NCBI RefSeq assembly: GCF_017311575.1
Contig: NZ_JAFFQY010000011.1
Coordinates: 1-64,000, forward strand
DNA: 64,000 bases
Direction: 5' to 3'
Source of the DNA: Roseococcus thiosulfatophilus
GTDB lineage: Bacteria; Pseudomonadota; Alphaproteobacteria; Acetobacterales; Acetobacteraceae
Below, in pieces: positions 35,368-42,843 of this stretch. How positions within the stretch are numbered: position 1 is the stretch's first letter; every line of letters starts with the position of its first letter. The notes beneath the pieces were generated by a model. The model was given only the letters and a program-made list of their open reading frames with translations. It ran no database searches and was not told where the DNA came from. The translations under genes and the position numbers were made by a program.

Positions 35368-36519
35368 TCAGGTTGCGGCGCGGCGCAGCGCCAGCACGGT
35401 CACGTCATCGGCGGCCGGCGCCCCGTCCACGAACCCCGCCACCGCCGCCAGCAGGGTGGCGATGGCGGGGGCCGGTTCCACCTGGCCGGTCAGCGCCTCC
35501 ACCACGCGCTCCTTGCCGAACAGCGCGCCCGCATGGTCATGCGCCTCGGTCACGCCATCGCTCAGCAGCAGCAGCCCCTGCCCGGGGGCCAGCGCGAAGG
35601 GGGCGCTGGCATAGGTCAGCCCCTCGATGATGCCGAGCGCGGGCTGGATGCGATAGCCGCCCAGCGTCTCCACGCCGGCCGGGCCCAGCAGCAGCGGCGC
35701 CTCATGCCCGGCCACCGCGATGCGGCCCGCGCCATCGCGCGTGTCCACGATGCCGAGTGCGGCGGTGATGAAGGTCATGTCCTCATTGTCGGCGGCGAGG
35801 TCCTCATTGGCGGTGGCGAGCAGCGCGCCCGGGTCGGGCAGCGTGCCGCCGGCATCGGCCAGCCGCGCCGCCGCGCGCAGCAGGCCGAAGGCCCGCGCCA
35901 TCGTCATGCCGGCGGAAGCCCCCTTCCCCGCCACATCCGCCACCACGAACATCAGGTGGTGGGCGCCGAGCGGCAGGATGTCATAGAGATCGCCCCCCAC
36001 CTCCCGCGCCGGCTCCATATGCGCCGCCACCGTGATGGCGCCGCGCGAAAGCCCCGCGAAGTCGCGCGGCACCAGGGAGAGCTGCGCGCGGCGGGCGGAT
36101 TCGAGCTCCGCCTCCAGCGCCGCCAGCCGTTCATCGGCCAGGTCCCGCAGGCGCTTCTTCTCCAGCACGGCGGCCAGGCGCGCGCGCAGCAGCGGCGGGT
36201 CGAAGGATTTGGGGAGGTAGTCCTCCGCGCCCAGCTCGATGCAGCGGATCACGCCCGACATCTCGGTCTGCGCGGAGATGACGATGACGGGCGGCGCATG
36301 GGGCTGGCCGTGCAGCGCCTCCAGCACGCCGATGCCGTCGAGTTCGGGCATCTCCAGATCGAGCAGCATCACGTCGAAGCGGCGGGCGGCGATGGCGGAG
36401 AGCGCCTCGCGGCCGTTCGTGACCATCTCCGGCTCGGGGTAGCCCAGTTCCGAGAGGCGGCGCTTCAGCAGCAGCCGGTTGAAGCTGCTGTCGTCCACGA
36501 CCAGGATCGAGGCGCTCAT
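35368..36519 (-). CDS. Receiver-PP2C (SpoIIE/RsbU-type) serine phosphatase
   Basis: The product has 383 residues. Receiver domain 1-120: [17 protein letters not shown], Asp in [15 protein letters not shown], and [11 protein letters not shown] coiled linker ([19 protein letters not shown]) follows, then a PP2C domain from about 155: [36 protein letters not shown] and [11 protein letters not shown], with the metal-binding aspartates. It should dephosphorylate the STAS protein when its receiver is phosphorylated, probably by CheA. The start overlaps the chemoreceptor stop (ATGA). Confidence 0.92.
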   Translation of the reverse strand: MSASILVVDDSSFNRLLLKRRLSELGYPEPEMVTNGREALSAIAARRFDVMLLDLEMPELDGIGVLEALHGQPHAPPVIVISAQTEMSGVIRCIELGAEDYLPKSFDPPLLRARLAAVLEKKRLRDLADERLAALEAELESARRAQLSLVPRDFAGLSRGAITVAAHMEPAREVGGDLYDILPLGAHHLMFVVADVAGKGASAGMTMARAFGLLRAAARLADAGGTLPDPGALLATANEDLAADNEDMTFITAALGIVDTRDGAGRIAVAGHEAPLLLGPAGVETLGGYRIQPALGIIEGLTYASAPFALAPGQGLLLLSDGVTEAHDHAGALFGKERVVEALTGQVEPAPAIATLLAAVAGFVDGAPAADDVTVLALRRAAT

Positions 36520-38135
36520 GCCGGGCGGGCCGCCATACTCTCCACCGCCGCGCGGGATTCGCTGGCGAGGCGGGACAGGTCGATCATGGTCACCGTGATT
36601 TCCTCCGCGGCCGTCGCGTTGGACTGGCCGATGCGCGTGAGCGTCGCCACGCGGGTGTCGAGCGAGGCCATGGTGGCCTGTTGTTCTTCCATCGCGACCG
36701 CGATGCCGGCGGCCAGCCGCGCGCTCTCGCTGGAGAGCGTCTCCAGCCCGTCCATCGCCTCGCCCACGGCCGCCGCCGTGCCCGCGCCCTCGCGCGCGCG
36801 GCGCCCGGCCAGCAGCACCACATCCGCGATCTCCTGCGCGAGCGCCTCGGAATTGGCGGCCAGCGCCCGCACCTCCTCGGCCACGACGGCGAGGCCCCGC
36901 CCATGCTCGCCCGCGCGGGCGGCCTCGATGGCGGCGTTGATGGCGAGGATGTTGGTCTGGGTCGCGATCTTGGCGATGACGCCGGCGATGCGCGTCACGC
37001 GCTCCGTATCCTCGCCCACCGCATCCACGGTTTCAATGAGTTGGCGCACCTTCTTCAAGTTCTCCGCCAGCAAGGCGCGGGCCTCGGCGGCCGTGTCGCG
37101 GGCCTGCTGGGTGCCGCGGCCCACCTCGGCGATGGCGTCCGCGGTCTGGGAGAGGGCGTCGGAGACCTGCCGCAGCTCGGCCAGCTGCGTCATGGCGCCC
37201 TCGCTCACCTGGCCGATGGCCTGGCTGGCCTGGGTGGTGACGACGGCGGTGCGCCGGGCTCCCTCCAGCGCCTGGTCCATCAGCCGCTGGGTGTTGGCGA
37301 GGTTCAGCTTGAAGACCTCCACGGCGCGCGCCATCTCGCCCACCTGGTCGGGGCGGCCGGCCTCGGGCACGCGTAGGCTGGCATCGCCGCGGGCCAGCCC
37401 TTGCATTGCGCGGGCCAGGCGCTCCAGCGGCTGGGCCGTCAGCCGCACCAGCACCACCCAGACCAGCAGCACGCCCAGCATGCCCACGCCCGTCGCGATC
37501 AGGATGGCCTGCCGCCCGGATTCCTGGATGTCGCGCGCGGCGGCCAGCGAGGCATCGGCATCGGCCTTGATGATCTCGCGCGCCCGGGCCGAGACGGCGT
37601 TGAAGGCCACGACGATGTCGAGCCATTCCTCCTGCAGCGGGCCATACTGGTCCCGCGCGCGGGCAGTGAAGGCGTCGCGCACGCGGTCCGACAGGTTGGG
37701 CAGGCGGGCGGCCATATCGCGCGCGGCCTCGATCACCACGCTGTCCAGCCGGTGGCCCACCAGGCTGTCCAGCAGGGCGAAGGATTCCGAGATGCCCTCG
37801 GCGTTGCGGACCATGCGGCCCGCGGTGACGCCGGGCGGCAGGGCGCCGGCCATGACGGCGGCGAAGGCCTGGGCGTATTCGGCGACGTCGTTGGAGAAAT
37901 CGTCCACCGCCTCGATCGCCACGCGGTCGCGCACGCCCATGAGCTCGATGATCTCGCCCTGGCGCGACAGCAGCAGCAGCGAACTCCCGGCGAGGTAGAC
38001 CAGCACCGCGAAGATCAGCAGCACGATGCCGGCCGCGCGCGTGCCGATGCGCCCCATGAAGCGGCCGCGCGGCGCCGCCGTCCTGGGGGGCGGGGCGGCC
38101 TGCGGGGGGATGGGGGCCTGGGTGTCCGGTGCCAT
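36516..38135 (-). CDS. Methyl-accepting chemotaxis protein
   Basis: Chemoreceptor of 539 residues. A Pro-rich cytoplasmic start, TM1 at about 34-56 ([20 protein letters not shown]), a periplasmic four-helix-like sensor of about 150 residues, TM2 at about 208-230 ([17 protein letters not shown]), a HAMP domain ([19 protein letters not shown]) and a signalling hairpin with [20 protein letters not shown] and [17 protein letters not shown]. There is no C-terminal CheR docking pentapeptide. It is the only receptor here and heads a receptor-phosphatase-HPF transcript. The ligand is unknown; the sensor lacks a recognisable named fold. Confidence 0.92.
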   Translation of the reverse strand: MAPDTQAPIPPQAAPPPRTAAPRGRFMGRIGTRAAGIVLLIFAVLVYLAGSSLLLLSRQGEIIELMGVRDRVAIEAVDDFSNDVAEYAQAFAAVMAGALPPGVTAGRMVRNAEGISESFALLDSLVGHRLDSVVIEAARDMAARLPNLSDRVRDAFTARARDQYGPLQEEWLDIVVAFNAVSARAREIIKADADASLAAARDIQESGRQAILIATGVGMLGVLLVWVVLVRLTAQPLERLARAMQGLARGDASLRVPEAGRPDQVGEMARAVEVFKLNLANTQRLMDQALEGARRTAVVTTQASQAIGQVSEGAMTQLAELRQVSDALSQTADAIAEVGRGTQQARDTAAEARALLAENLKKVRQLIETVDAVGEDTERVTRIAGVIAKIATQTNILAINAAIEAARAGEHGRGLAVVAEEVRALAANSEALAQEIADVVLLAGRRAREGAGTAAAVGEAMDGLETLSSESARLAAGIAVAMEEQQATMASLDTRVATLTRIGQSNATAAEEITVTMIDLSRLASESRAAVESMAARPA

Positions 38136-38147
38136 GGCGGGTAGCCT

Positions 38148-38195
38148 AGCGCCTGATCCGCGAAGGCGGAATCGCCGAAGCGGTGAATCAGCCGC
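38148..38195. repeat. REP-like palindrome between divergent genes
   Basis: Reads AGCGCCTGATCCGCGAAGGC, an AATC-containing centre, then GCGGTGAATCAGCCGC. It is the reverse orientation of the units at 48424 and pairs imperfectly with itself. It sits 13 bp upstream of the chemoreceptor ATG and 44 bp upstream of the racemase GTG, so it could affect both promoters. Confidence 0.6.
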
Positions 38196-38238
38196 GAAAC
38201 TGCCTGGCCCAGGCGGGCCACAGCACAAGGACCCCCCC

Positions 38239-38964
38239 GTGGCGCGCATCCTGGTCATCAACAGCAACACCACCGAGGGCGTGACGCGGCGCATCGCCGA
38301 TGCCGCGGCCGCCGCCGCGCCGCCGGGGGCGGAGGTGACGACCATCACCGCCCCCTTCGGCCTGCCGCTGATCGTCACGCGGGCGGATTGGCTGGTGGCC
38401 GGCCCGGCCACGCTGGCGGGGCTGGAAGCCCGGCGGGGCCAATTCGACGCCGCCGTGGTGGCCTGCTTCGGCGACCCGGGCGTGGAGGCGGCGCGGGAGA
38501 TGTTCGAGGTGCCCGTCATCGGCATCAGCGAGGCCGCCTTCCATGCCGCCTGCCTGCTGGGACGGCGCTTCGGCATCGTCAGCTTCACCGCGGCCCTGCG
38601 GCCCATGTTCGAGGATTGCCTGGAGCGTTCGGGCCTCGCCGCGCGCTGCGCGGGCTTCCGCATGGGCCCGGCCTTCGCGGGCGATCCGGGCCGGGTGGCC
38701 GAGGAACGGCGCGGGCTGCTGCTGGACCTCGTGCGCGCCAGCGTCGAGGAGGATGGCGCGGAGGTCGTGATCCTGGCCGGCGGGCCGCTGGCCGGCGTGG
38801 CCGCCACCCTCCAGAAGGAGGTGGCGGTGCCGCTGGTGGACGGCACGGTGGCGGGTGTGCGCCTCGCCGCCGCCCTGGCCCACATGGCGCCCGCCCGGCG
38901 CACGCCCCGCGCCCGCCCCCTCTCGGGCTATCCGGAGGGGCTGGCGCGGCTTTACGGCGGCTAG
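38239..38964 (+). CDS. Asp/Glu/hydantoin racemase-family protein with one catalytic Cys
   Basis: The product has 241 residues from a GTG start ([19 protein letters not shown]). C76 in [13 protein letters not shown] matches the first catalytic cysteine of hydantoin and allantoin racemases. The second, expected near 181, is Gly in [16 protein letters not shown]. The fold is intact: [16 protein letters not shown] and [13 protein letters not shown] are present. With one acid/base Cys it may be a decarboxylase or isomerase (arylmalonate decarboxylase and maleate isomerase belong to the superfamily) or use another residue. It stands alone between two REP-like palindromes. Confidence 0.85.
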   Translation: MARILVINSNTTEGVTRRIADAAAAAAPPGAEVTTITAPFGLPLIVTRADWLVAGPATLAGLEARRGQFDAAVVACFGDPGVEAAREMFEVPVIGISEAAFHAACLLGRRFGIVSFTAALRPMFEDCLERSGLAARCAGFRMGPAFAGDPGRVAEERRGLLLDLVRASVEEDGAEVVILAGGPLAGVAATLQKEVAVPLVDGTVAGVRLAAALAHMAPARRTPRARPLSGYPEGLARLYGG

Positions 38965-38967
38965 AGT

Positions 38968-39007
38968 GCGATCCGCGATGGCGGCTTCGCCATCGCGGTG
39001 AATCGCC
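38968..39007. terminator. Strong hairpin of the REP-like family, probable bidirectional terminator
   Basis: A perfect stem of 11 bp arms, CCGCGATGGCG-GCTT-CGCCATCGCGG (38973-38998), is flanked by GCGAT and GTGAATCGCC, which match the other REP-like copies. It lies 3 bp after the racemase stop and 13 bp before the stop of the convergent CBS gene. There is no T-run, so termination is inferred from stem and position. Confidence 0.55.
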
Positions 39008-39020
39008 CTCTCGGCAGGAC

Positions 39021-39701
39021 TCAGTCCTTCGCTGGCGCCGGCTCGCCCGGGAAGCTCACGCCCTTCACGCCCGGCACGCCCTCGGCCAGCACCCGCAGGG
39101 CGCGCTGCACCTCGGTGGGCTCGGCGAAGCCGTAGAAGGAGACGTGCCCCGCCCGCACGGTGAAATGCACCGAATAGGCGTGCGACCAGGCGGCCTGGTG
39201 CAGGGCGCGCAGGATGGCGGCGCGCAGGTCGCGGTCATCCACGCTGGCGGGGCCGGGGGCGTCGGGCGTCAGCAGGGCGCGCAGCAGGTCGGCGCGGCTG
39301 AGCATGCCCACCAGCCGCCCATCCCGCAGCACCGGCAGGCGGCGGATGTTGAGCGATTCGAGCATCTGCGCCGCCTCCTCGATGCTCGTCTCCTCCGAGA
39401 CGAACTTCAGCGGCGAGGTCATGATGTCGCGCGCCGTGCGGCCGCGCGTCTTGGCGTAGTCCAGCGCCTCGGCGGGTGCCGCCGAGAACAGGCTTTGCAG
39501 CCAGGTGGGCGCGGGGGCGGCCTTGGCGGCCAGGCGGTGCGCCAGGTCGCTTTCCGTGACCACGCCCAGCACCGTGCCATCGGCCGCCACCACCGGGGCG
39601 CCGGAGATGTGCGCCTCCGACAGCTGGGCGGCCACCTCCTGGATGGGCGTCTCGGGGGCGACGGTCAGCACCCCGCGCGACATGACGTCCTTGACCTGCA
39701 T
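39021..39701 (-). CDS. CBS-pair and BON-domain protein, downstream copy
   Basis: The product has 226 residues from MQVKDVMSRGVLTVAPETPI. Two CBS motifs form a Bateman module (ISGAPVVAADGTVLGVVTE, and RRLPVLRDGRLVGMLSRAD), which usually binds adenosyl nucleotides. The C-terminal 75 residues are a BON domain (AAILRALHQAAWSHAYSV, VSFYGFAEPTEVQRAL). The start is the first ATG matching the upstream paralogue. The cytoplasmic protein probably senses energy charge or binds another protein. It lies 19 bp after its paralogue, on the same strand. Confidence 0.88.
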   Translation of the reverse strand: MQVKDVMSRGVLTVAPETPIQEVAAQLSEAHISGAPVVAADGTVLGVVTESDLAHRLAAKAAPAPTWLQSLFSAAPAEALDYAKTRGRTARDIMTSPLKFVSEETSIEEAAQMLESLNIRRLPVLRDGRLVGMLSRADLLRALLTPDAPGPASVDDRDLRAAILRALHQAAWSHAYSVHFTVRAGHVSFYGFAEPTEVQRALRVLAEGVPGVKGVSFPGEPAPAKD

Positions 39702-39720
39702 TGTCCTCAACCTTTCGGGA

Positions 39721-40419
39721 TCACGGCATGCCCAGCATGAAGGGCGGCGGCGGCGCGAGGTCAAGGCTGACCCCCCGCACGCCCGGCACGCCCTCGGCCA
39801 GCGCGCGCAGCCCCTGCACCACGGCGGGGCTGCGGGCGAAGCCCGAGAAGGTGACGTGGCCGTGCTGCACGCTGGCATGCAGGAAGTGGCGGTCCACCCA
39901 GGGCTGCTGGCGCAGGCGCCGGGCGAGCTCGGTGCGGATGGCGGCATCGTCCGCGGCCTCGGGCGGCGCCTCGGGGGCGGGCGCGTCCAGCACGGCCTTC
40001 AGCAGGTCCGCGCGGCTGACGACGCCGAGCAGCCGGCCGGCCGCCACGATGGGCACGCGGCGGATGTCCTTGTCCTCCAGCAGCTTCGCCACCCGGGCGA
40101 TGGGGACGTCGGGGCCGAGCGTCATGGGCTCGGGCGTCATCACATCCTGCGCGGTGCGGCCATGGCTGCGGGCGTAGCGGCGGGCGAGGTCGGCGGGGTC
40201 ATGGAACAGCCCGCCCAGCCAGCCGGGCTTCGCATCGGTGGGGGCGGCGATTCGGCGCATGAGGTCCGTCTCGGTGACGACGCCGAGCAGCGTGCCCTCC
40301 GCGTCCACCACCGGCGCGCCGGAGATGCCGCGGTCGGAGAAGAGGCGGGCCAATTCGCCCACGGGCGTCTCGGGGCGGACGGTGACCACCTCCCGCGTCA
40401 TGATGTCCTCGGCGCGCAT
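39721..40419 (-). CDS. CBS-pair and BON-domain protein, upstream copy
   Basis: The product has 232 residues from MRAEDIMTREVVTVRPETPV, with the same order as the downstream copy: two CBS motifs (ISGAPVVDAEGTLLGVVTE and RRVPIVAAGRLLGVVSRAD) and a BON domain (LARRLRQQPWVDRHFL, VTFSGFARSPAVVQGLRAL). The two proteins are clear paralogues that have diverged. A duplicated pair could form hetero-oligomers. AAGGAGACGCC lies just before the ATG. It is divergent from the sigma54-type promoter candidate and the Bug gene. Confidence 0.88.
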   Translation of the reverse strand: MRAEDIMTREVVTVRPETPVGELARLFSDRGISGAPVVDAEGTLLGVVTETDLMRRIAAPTDAKPGWLGGLFHDPADLARRYARSHGRTAQDVMTPEPMTLGPDVPIARVAKLLEDKDIRRVPIVAAGRLLGVVSRADLLKAVLDAPAPEAPPEAADDAAIRTELARRLRQQPWVDRHFLHASVQHGHVTFSGFARSPAVVQGLRALAEGVPGVRGVSLDLAPPPPFMLGMP

Positions 40420-40513
40420 GGCGTCTCCTTGTGGTCCGTGTGTCAGGGGCATTGAAGCCGATTCCGCAGGGGAATGGATTGCGCGGGATCAATCCGCAAG
40501 ACAGGTGGGGCTT

Positions 40514-40530
40514 CCGGCACGGTACTTGCA
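40514..40530 (+). promoter_or_regulatory. Candidate sigma54 (-24/-12) promoter
   Basis: CCGGCACGGTACTTGCA matches the consensus TGGCACG-N4-TTGCW except for the first T. GG at 40516-40517 and GC at 40528-40529 have the required 10 bp between them. Transcription would begin near 40541, 69 bp before the Bug receptor ATG at 40610. No sigma54 activator gene is in the window. Confidence 0.5.
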
Positions 40531-40609
40531 ACTCCTGGCGCAAGCCGTGGCGCTGGCGGGGTTTTCCGCCCGCGCCGTGGGCATCTGCCGATCACGGAGC
40601 CCAATCCCC

Positions 40610-41593
40610 ATGCAATCTTTCCCCACCTCGCGCCGCGCGATTCTCGCGCTGCCCGCCCTGCTGCCCGCCGCCGCGATGGCGCAGCCCTCCTGGCCCAACC
40701 GCCAGCCCATCCGCTTCATCGCGGGCTTTCCGGCGGGCGGGCTGGCGGATGCCATCGGCCGCCTCTTCGCCGGGCCGCTGGGCGAGGCGCTGGGCACCTC
40801 CGTGGTGGTCGAGAACCGCACCGGCGCCTCGTGCACGCTGGGCGCCGATGCGGTGGCCAAGGCGGCGCCCGATGGCTTCACGCTGGCCGTCTCCCACGCC
40901 ATTCCCTTCGGCTTCGCGCCCGGCGTGCTGCCGGGCATCCCCTATGACCCGGTGGCGGACTTCACCCATCTGGGCCTGCTGGCCGAGGCGCCGACGGTGA
41001 CGGTGGTGCTGGGCCGCTCACCCTATCGCGGCATGCGCGAGATGCTGGAGGCGGCGAAGTCGCGGCCCGTGCGCTACGGCTCCTTCGGCGTCGGTTCGGC
41101 CGAGCATATCATGGGCGCGGTGGTCCAGCGCGCGAGCGGGGCCACGCAGCTCGACCACATTCCCTATCGCGGCACCACGCCCGCCCTGCAGGATTTGATG
41201 GCGGGGCAGATCGAGGCGCTGAACGCGCCCATCACAACCCTGGTGCCGCAGCTGCGCGACGGTTCGCTGCGGCTGCTGGCGGTGTCGAGCGAGGCGCGGG
41301 TGGCCGCCTTCCCCGACGCACCGACGCTGGCGGAGCTGGGGATGCCCCAGGCGACCCACACGCAATGGATCGGCATCAGCGCCCCGCGCAACCTGCCCGG
41401 CCCCATCGCGGAGCGCATCATCGCGGCCATTCCGGGCGCCGCGGCCCAGCCGCTGGTGCAACAGCGGCTCACGGAATTCGCCTCGACGCCGCGCAGCCCG
41501 GCGCCGCTGGGTGCGGAGTTCACGCGCTTCGTGGCGGGATTCCGCGACCATTGGGTGGCAATGGCGCGGGCGGAGGGCATCGTGGTGGGCTAG
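40610..41593 (+). CDS. Bug-family TTT receptor
   Basis: Exported receptor of 327 residues. MQSFPTSRRAILALPALLPA is a twin-arginine-like or Sec signal ending at AMAQ. WPNRQPIRFIAGFPAGGLAD opens the mature domain, VVVENRTGASCTLGADAVAK follows, and LDHIPYRGTTPALQDLMAGQ is the pocket block. The start at 40610 was chosen because the signal peptide begins there; the frame upstream overlaps the CBS gene antisense. It may be driven by the sigma54-type site 80 bp upstream, which would make it the one receptor here with a visible regulatory signal. Confidence 0.9.
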   Translation: MQSFPTSRRAILALPALLPAAAMAQPSWPNRQPIRFIAGFPAGGLADAIGRLFAGPLGEALGTSVVVENRTGASCTLGADAVAKAAPDGFTLAVSHAIPFGFAPGVLPGIPYDPVADFTHLGLLAEAPTVTVVLGRSPYRGMREMLEAAKSRPVRYGSFGVGSAEHIMGAVVQRASGATQLDHIPYRGTTPALQDLMAGQIEALNAPITTLVPQLRDGSLRLLAVSSEARVAAFPDAPTLAELGMPQATHTQWIGISAPRNLPGPIAERIIAAIPGAAAQPLVQQRLTEFASTPRSPAPLGAEFTRFVAGFRDHWVAMARAEGIVVG

Positions 41594-41618
41594 GCCCCGC
41601 CACCACGCGGCGGCGCCC

Positions 41619-42023
41619 TCAGTATTCGGCGTAGATCTCGATGATGTTGTCCTCCGGGTCGCGGAAGAACAGCGTCCGGTGCCGCCACTGCGGCAGGTCC
41701 GTGGGCGCCCGGAGGATGGGAACGCCGCGGGCTTCCAGAAGGCGGTGCCACGCATCCACGCCGGCCAGCGGCACCTGGAAGGCCAGCTGGATGGCCGCCG
41801 AGCCGGGCGGCCATGGCCCGTCATCGCAGACGGACCAGGCGCCCCGCGGGCGCAGGGTCAGCATTGTGGCGCCCAGGCGGAAGCTGACCCAGGTCTCGCG
41901 GTCCTCCGCCAGCGGAAGGCCCAGGATGTCCTGATAGAAGGCGCGCATCCCCGGCAGGTCGCGGCACAGGAGGATGGTGTGGCCGAGGCTTTCGATGGCG
42001 GGCGGCGCCATGGTGCCGGCCAT
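41619..42023 (-). CDS. VOC-superfamily (glyoxalase-like) protein
   Basis: The product has 134 residues. ESLGHTILLCRDLPGMRAFY opens the first beta-alpha-beta-beta-beta unit and RHRTLFFRDPEDNIIEIYAEY closes the second, with the metal-ligand positions H and E of VOC enzymes visible. Members include glyoxalase I, dioxygenases and epimerases, so the reaction is open. The ATG directly follows the stop of the creatininase-family gene without spacer, so the two are co-translated. Confidence 0.85.
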   Translation of the reverse strand: MAGTMAPPAIESLGHTILLCRDLPGMRAFYQDILGLPLAEDRETWVSFRLGATMLTLRPRGAWSVCDDGPWPPGSAAIQLAFQVPLAGVDAWHRLLEARGVPILRAPTDLPQWRHRTLFFRDPEDNIIEIYAEY

Positions 42024-42794
42024 CTATTCCTCGCCCCAAAGCCGCGGGTTGGCCAGCACCTCGGCCGCGCGGGTGGCGATGGCGTCGAGCAGTTTCGCGC
42101 CCTTCTCGGCGCTGGCGGTGCGGGCATCGCCCACCACGCCCGTTTCGCTGATCTCGCGGAAGGAACGGCGCATCAGCAGGCCGGGGGGCTGGCCTTCGAC
42201 ACGGCTGGACTTCGGGCCCACCGCTTCGGGCAGGCGGTCGGGCCGCACGCCCTCGGGCATCAGGTGCCACACCATGGAGGTTTCGGCCTCGCAGGCATGC
42301 ATCAGGGTGGGCTGGGCTTCGAGCAGGGGGGCGATGGCCTCGGGCACCATGTGCCAATAGGTGGCGCCGGCGACGCGGATGCCGAAATCCACCGCGAGCT
42401 CGGTGGCGGCGGTGCCGATGGCCTCGGCATTGCCGCCATGGCCGTTCATCAGCATCACGCGCTGGAAGCCGTGGCGCGCCACGCTGCCCACCACGCCGTG
42501 CAGCAGCGCCAGGAAGACGCTGGAATCGAGCGTCACGGTGCCGCCGAAGGCCATGTGGTGCTCAGCGAGGCCCGTCCAGACCACGGGCGTCACGATCACG
42601 GGCATTCCGCCGGCCTGGAGGCGCTTCGCCGTCTCCAGCGCGACATTCCCGCCCAGGATGATGTCCGTGCCGGTGCAGAGATGCGGGCCGTGCTGTTCCA
42701 GCGAGGCCACGGGCACGATGACCAGCGCGTTCTCGGCCGCCGCCTGCTGCACCTCGGCGGCGGTGAGCTTCATCCATTCGAGGGCGCGGGGCAT
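42024..42794 (-). CDS. Creatininase-family amidohydrolase
   Basis: The product has 256 residues. VASLEQHGPHLCTGTDIIL carries the Glu, His and Asp metal ligands, and MNGHGGNAEAIGTA is the second hallmark. AYWHMVP-like and AETSMVWHLMPEGVRPDR segments complete the fold. The family hydrolyses creatinine, 3-dehydro-guanidino or formamide-type C-N bonds, and includes enzymes of riboflavin/F420 and mycofactocin synthesis, so the specific substrate is unknown. It is 49 bp downstream of the photolyase on the same strand. Confidence 0.88.
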   Translation of the reverse strand: MPRALEWMKLTAAEVQQAAAENALVIVPVASLEQHGPHLCTGTDIILGGNVALETAKRLQAGGMPVIVTPVVWTGLAEHHMAFGGTVTLDSSVFLALLHGVVGSVARHGFQRVMLMNGHGGNAEAIGTAATELAVDFGIRVAGATYWHMVPEAIAPLLEAQPTLMHACEAETSMVWHLMPEGVRPDRLPEAVGPKSSRVEGQPPGLLMRRSFREISETGVVGDARTASAEKGAKLLDAIATRAAEVLANPRLWGEE

Positions 42795-42843
42795 GGCTGT
42801 TCTCCGGTTGTCCGCCCGAGGGGACCGCGCGCGGGCCGCCGGG

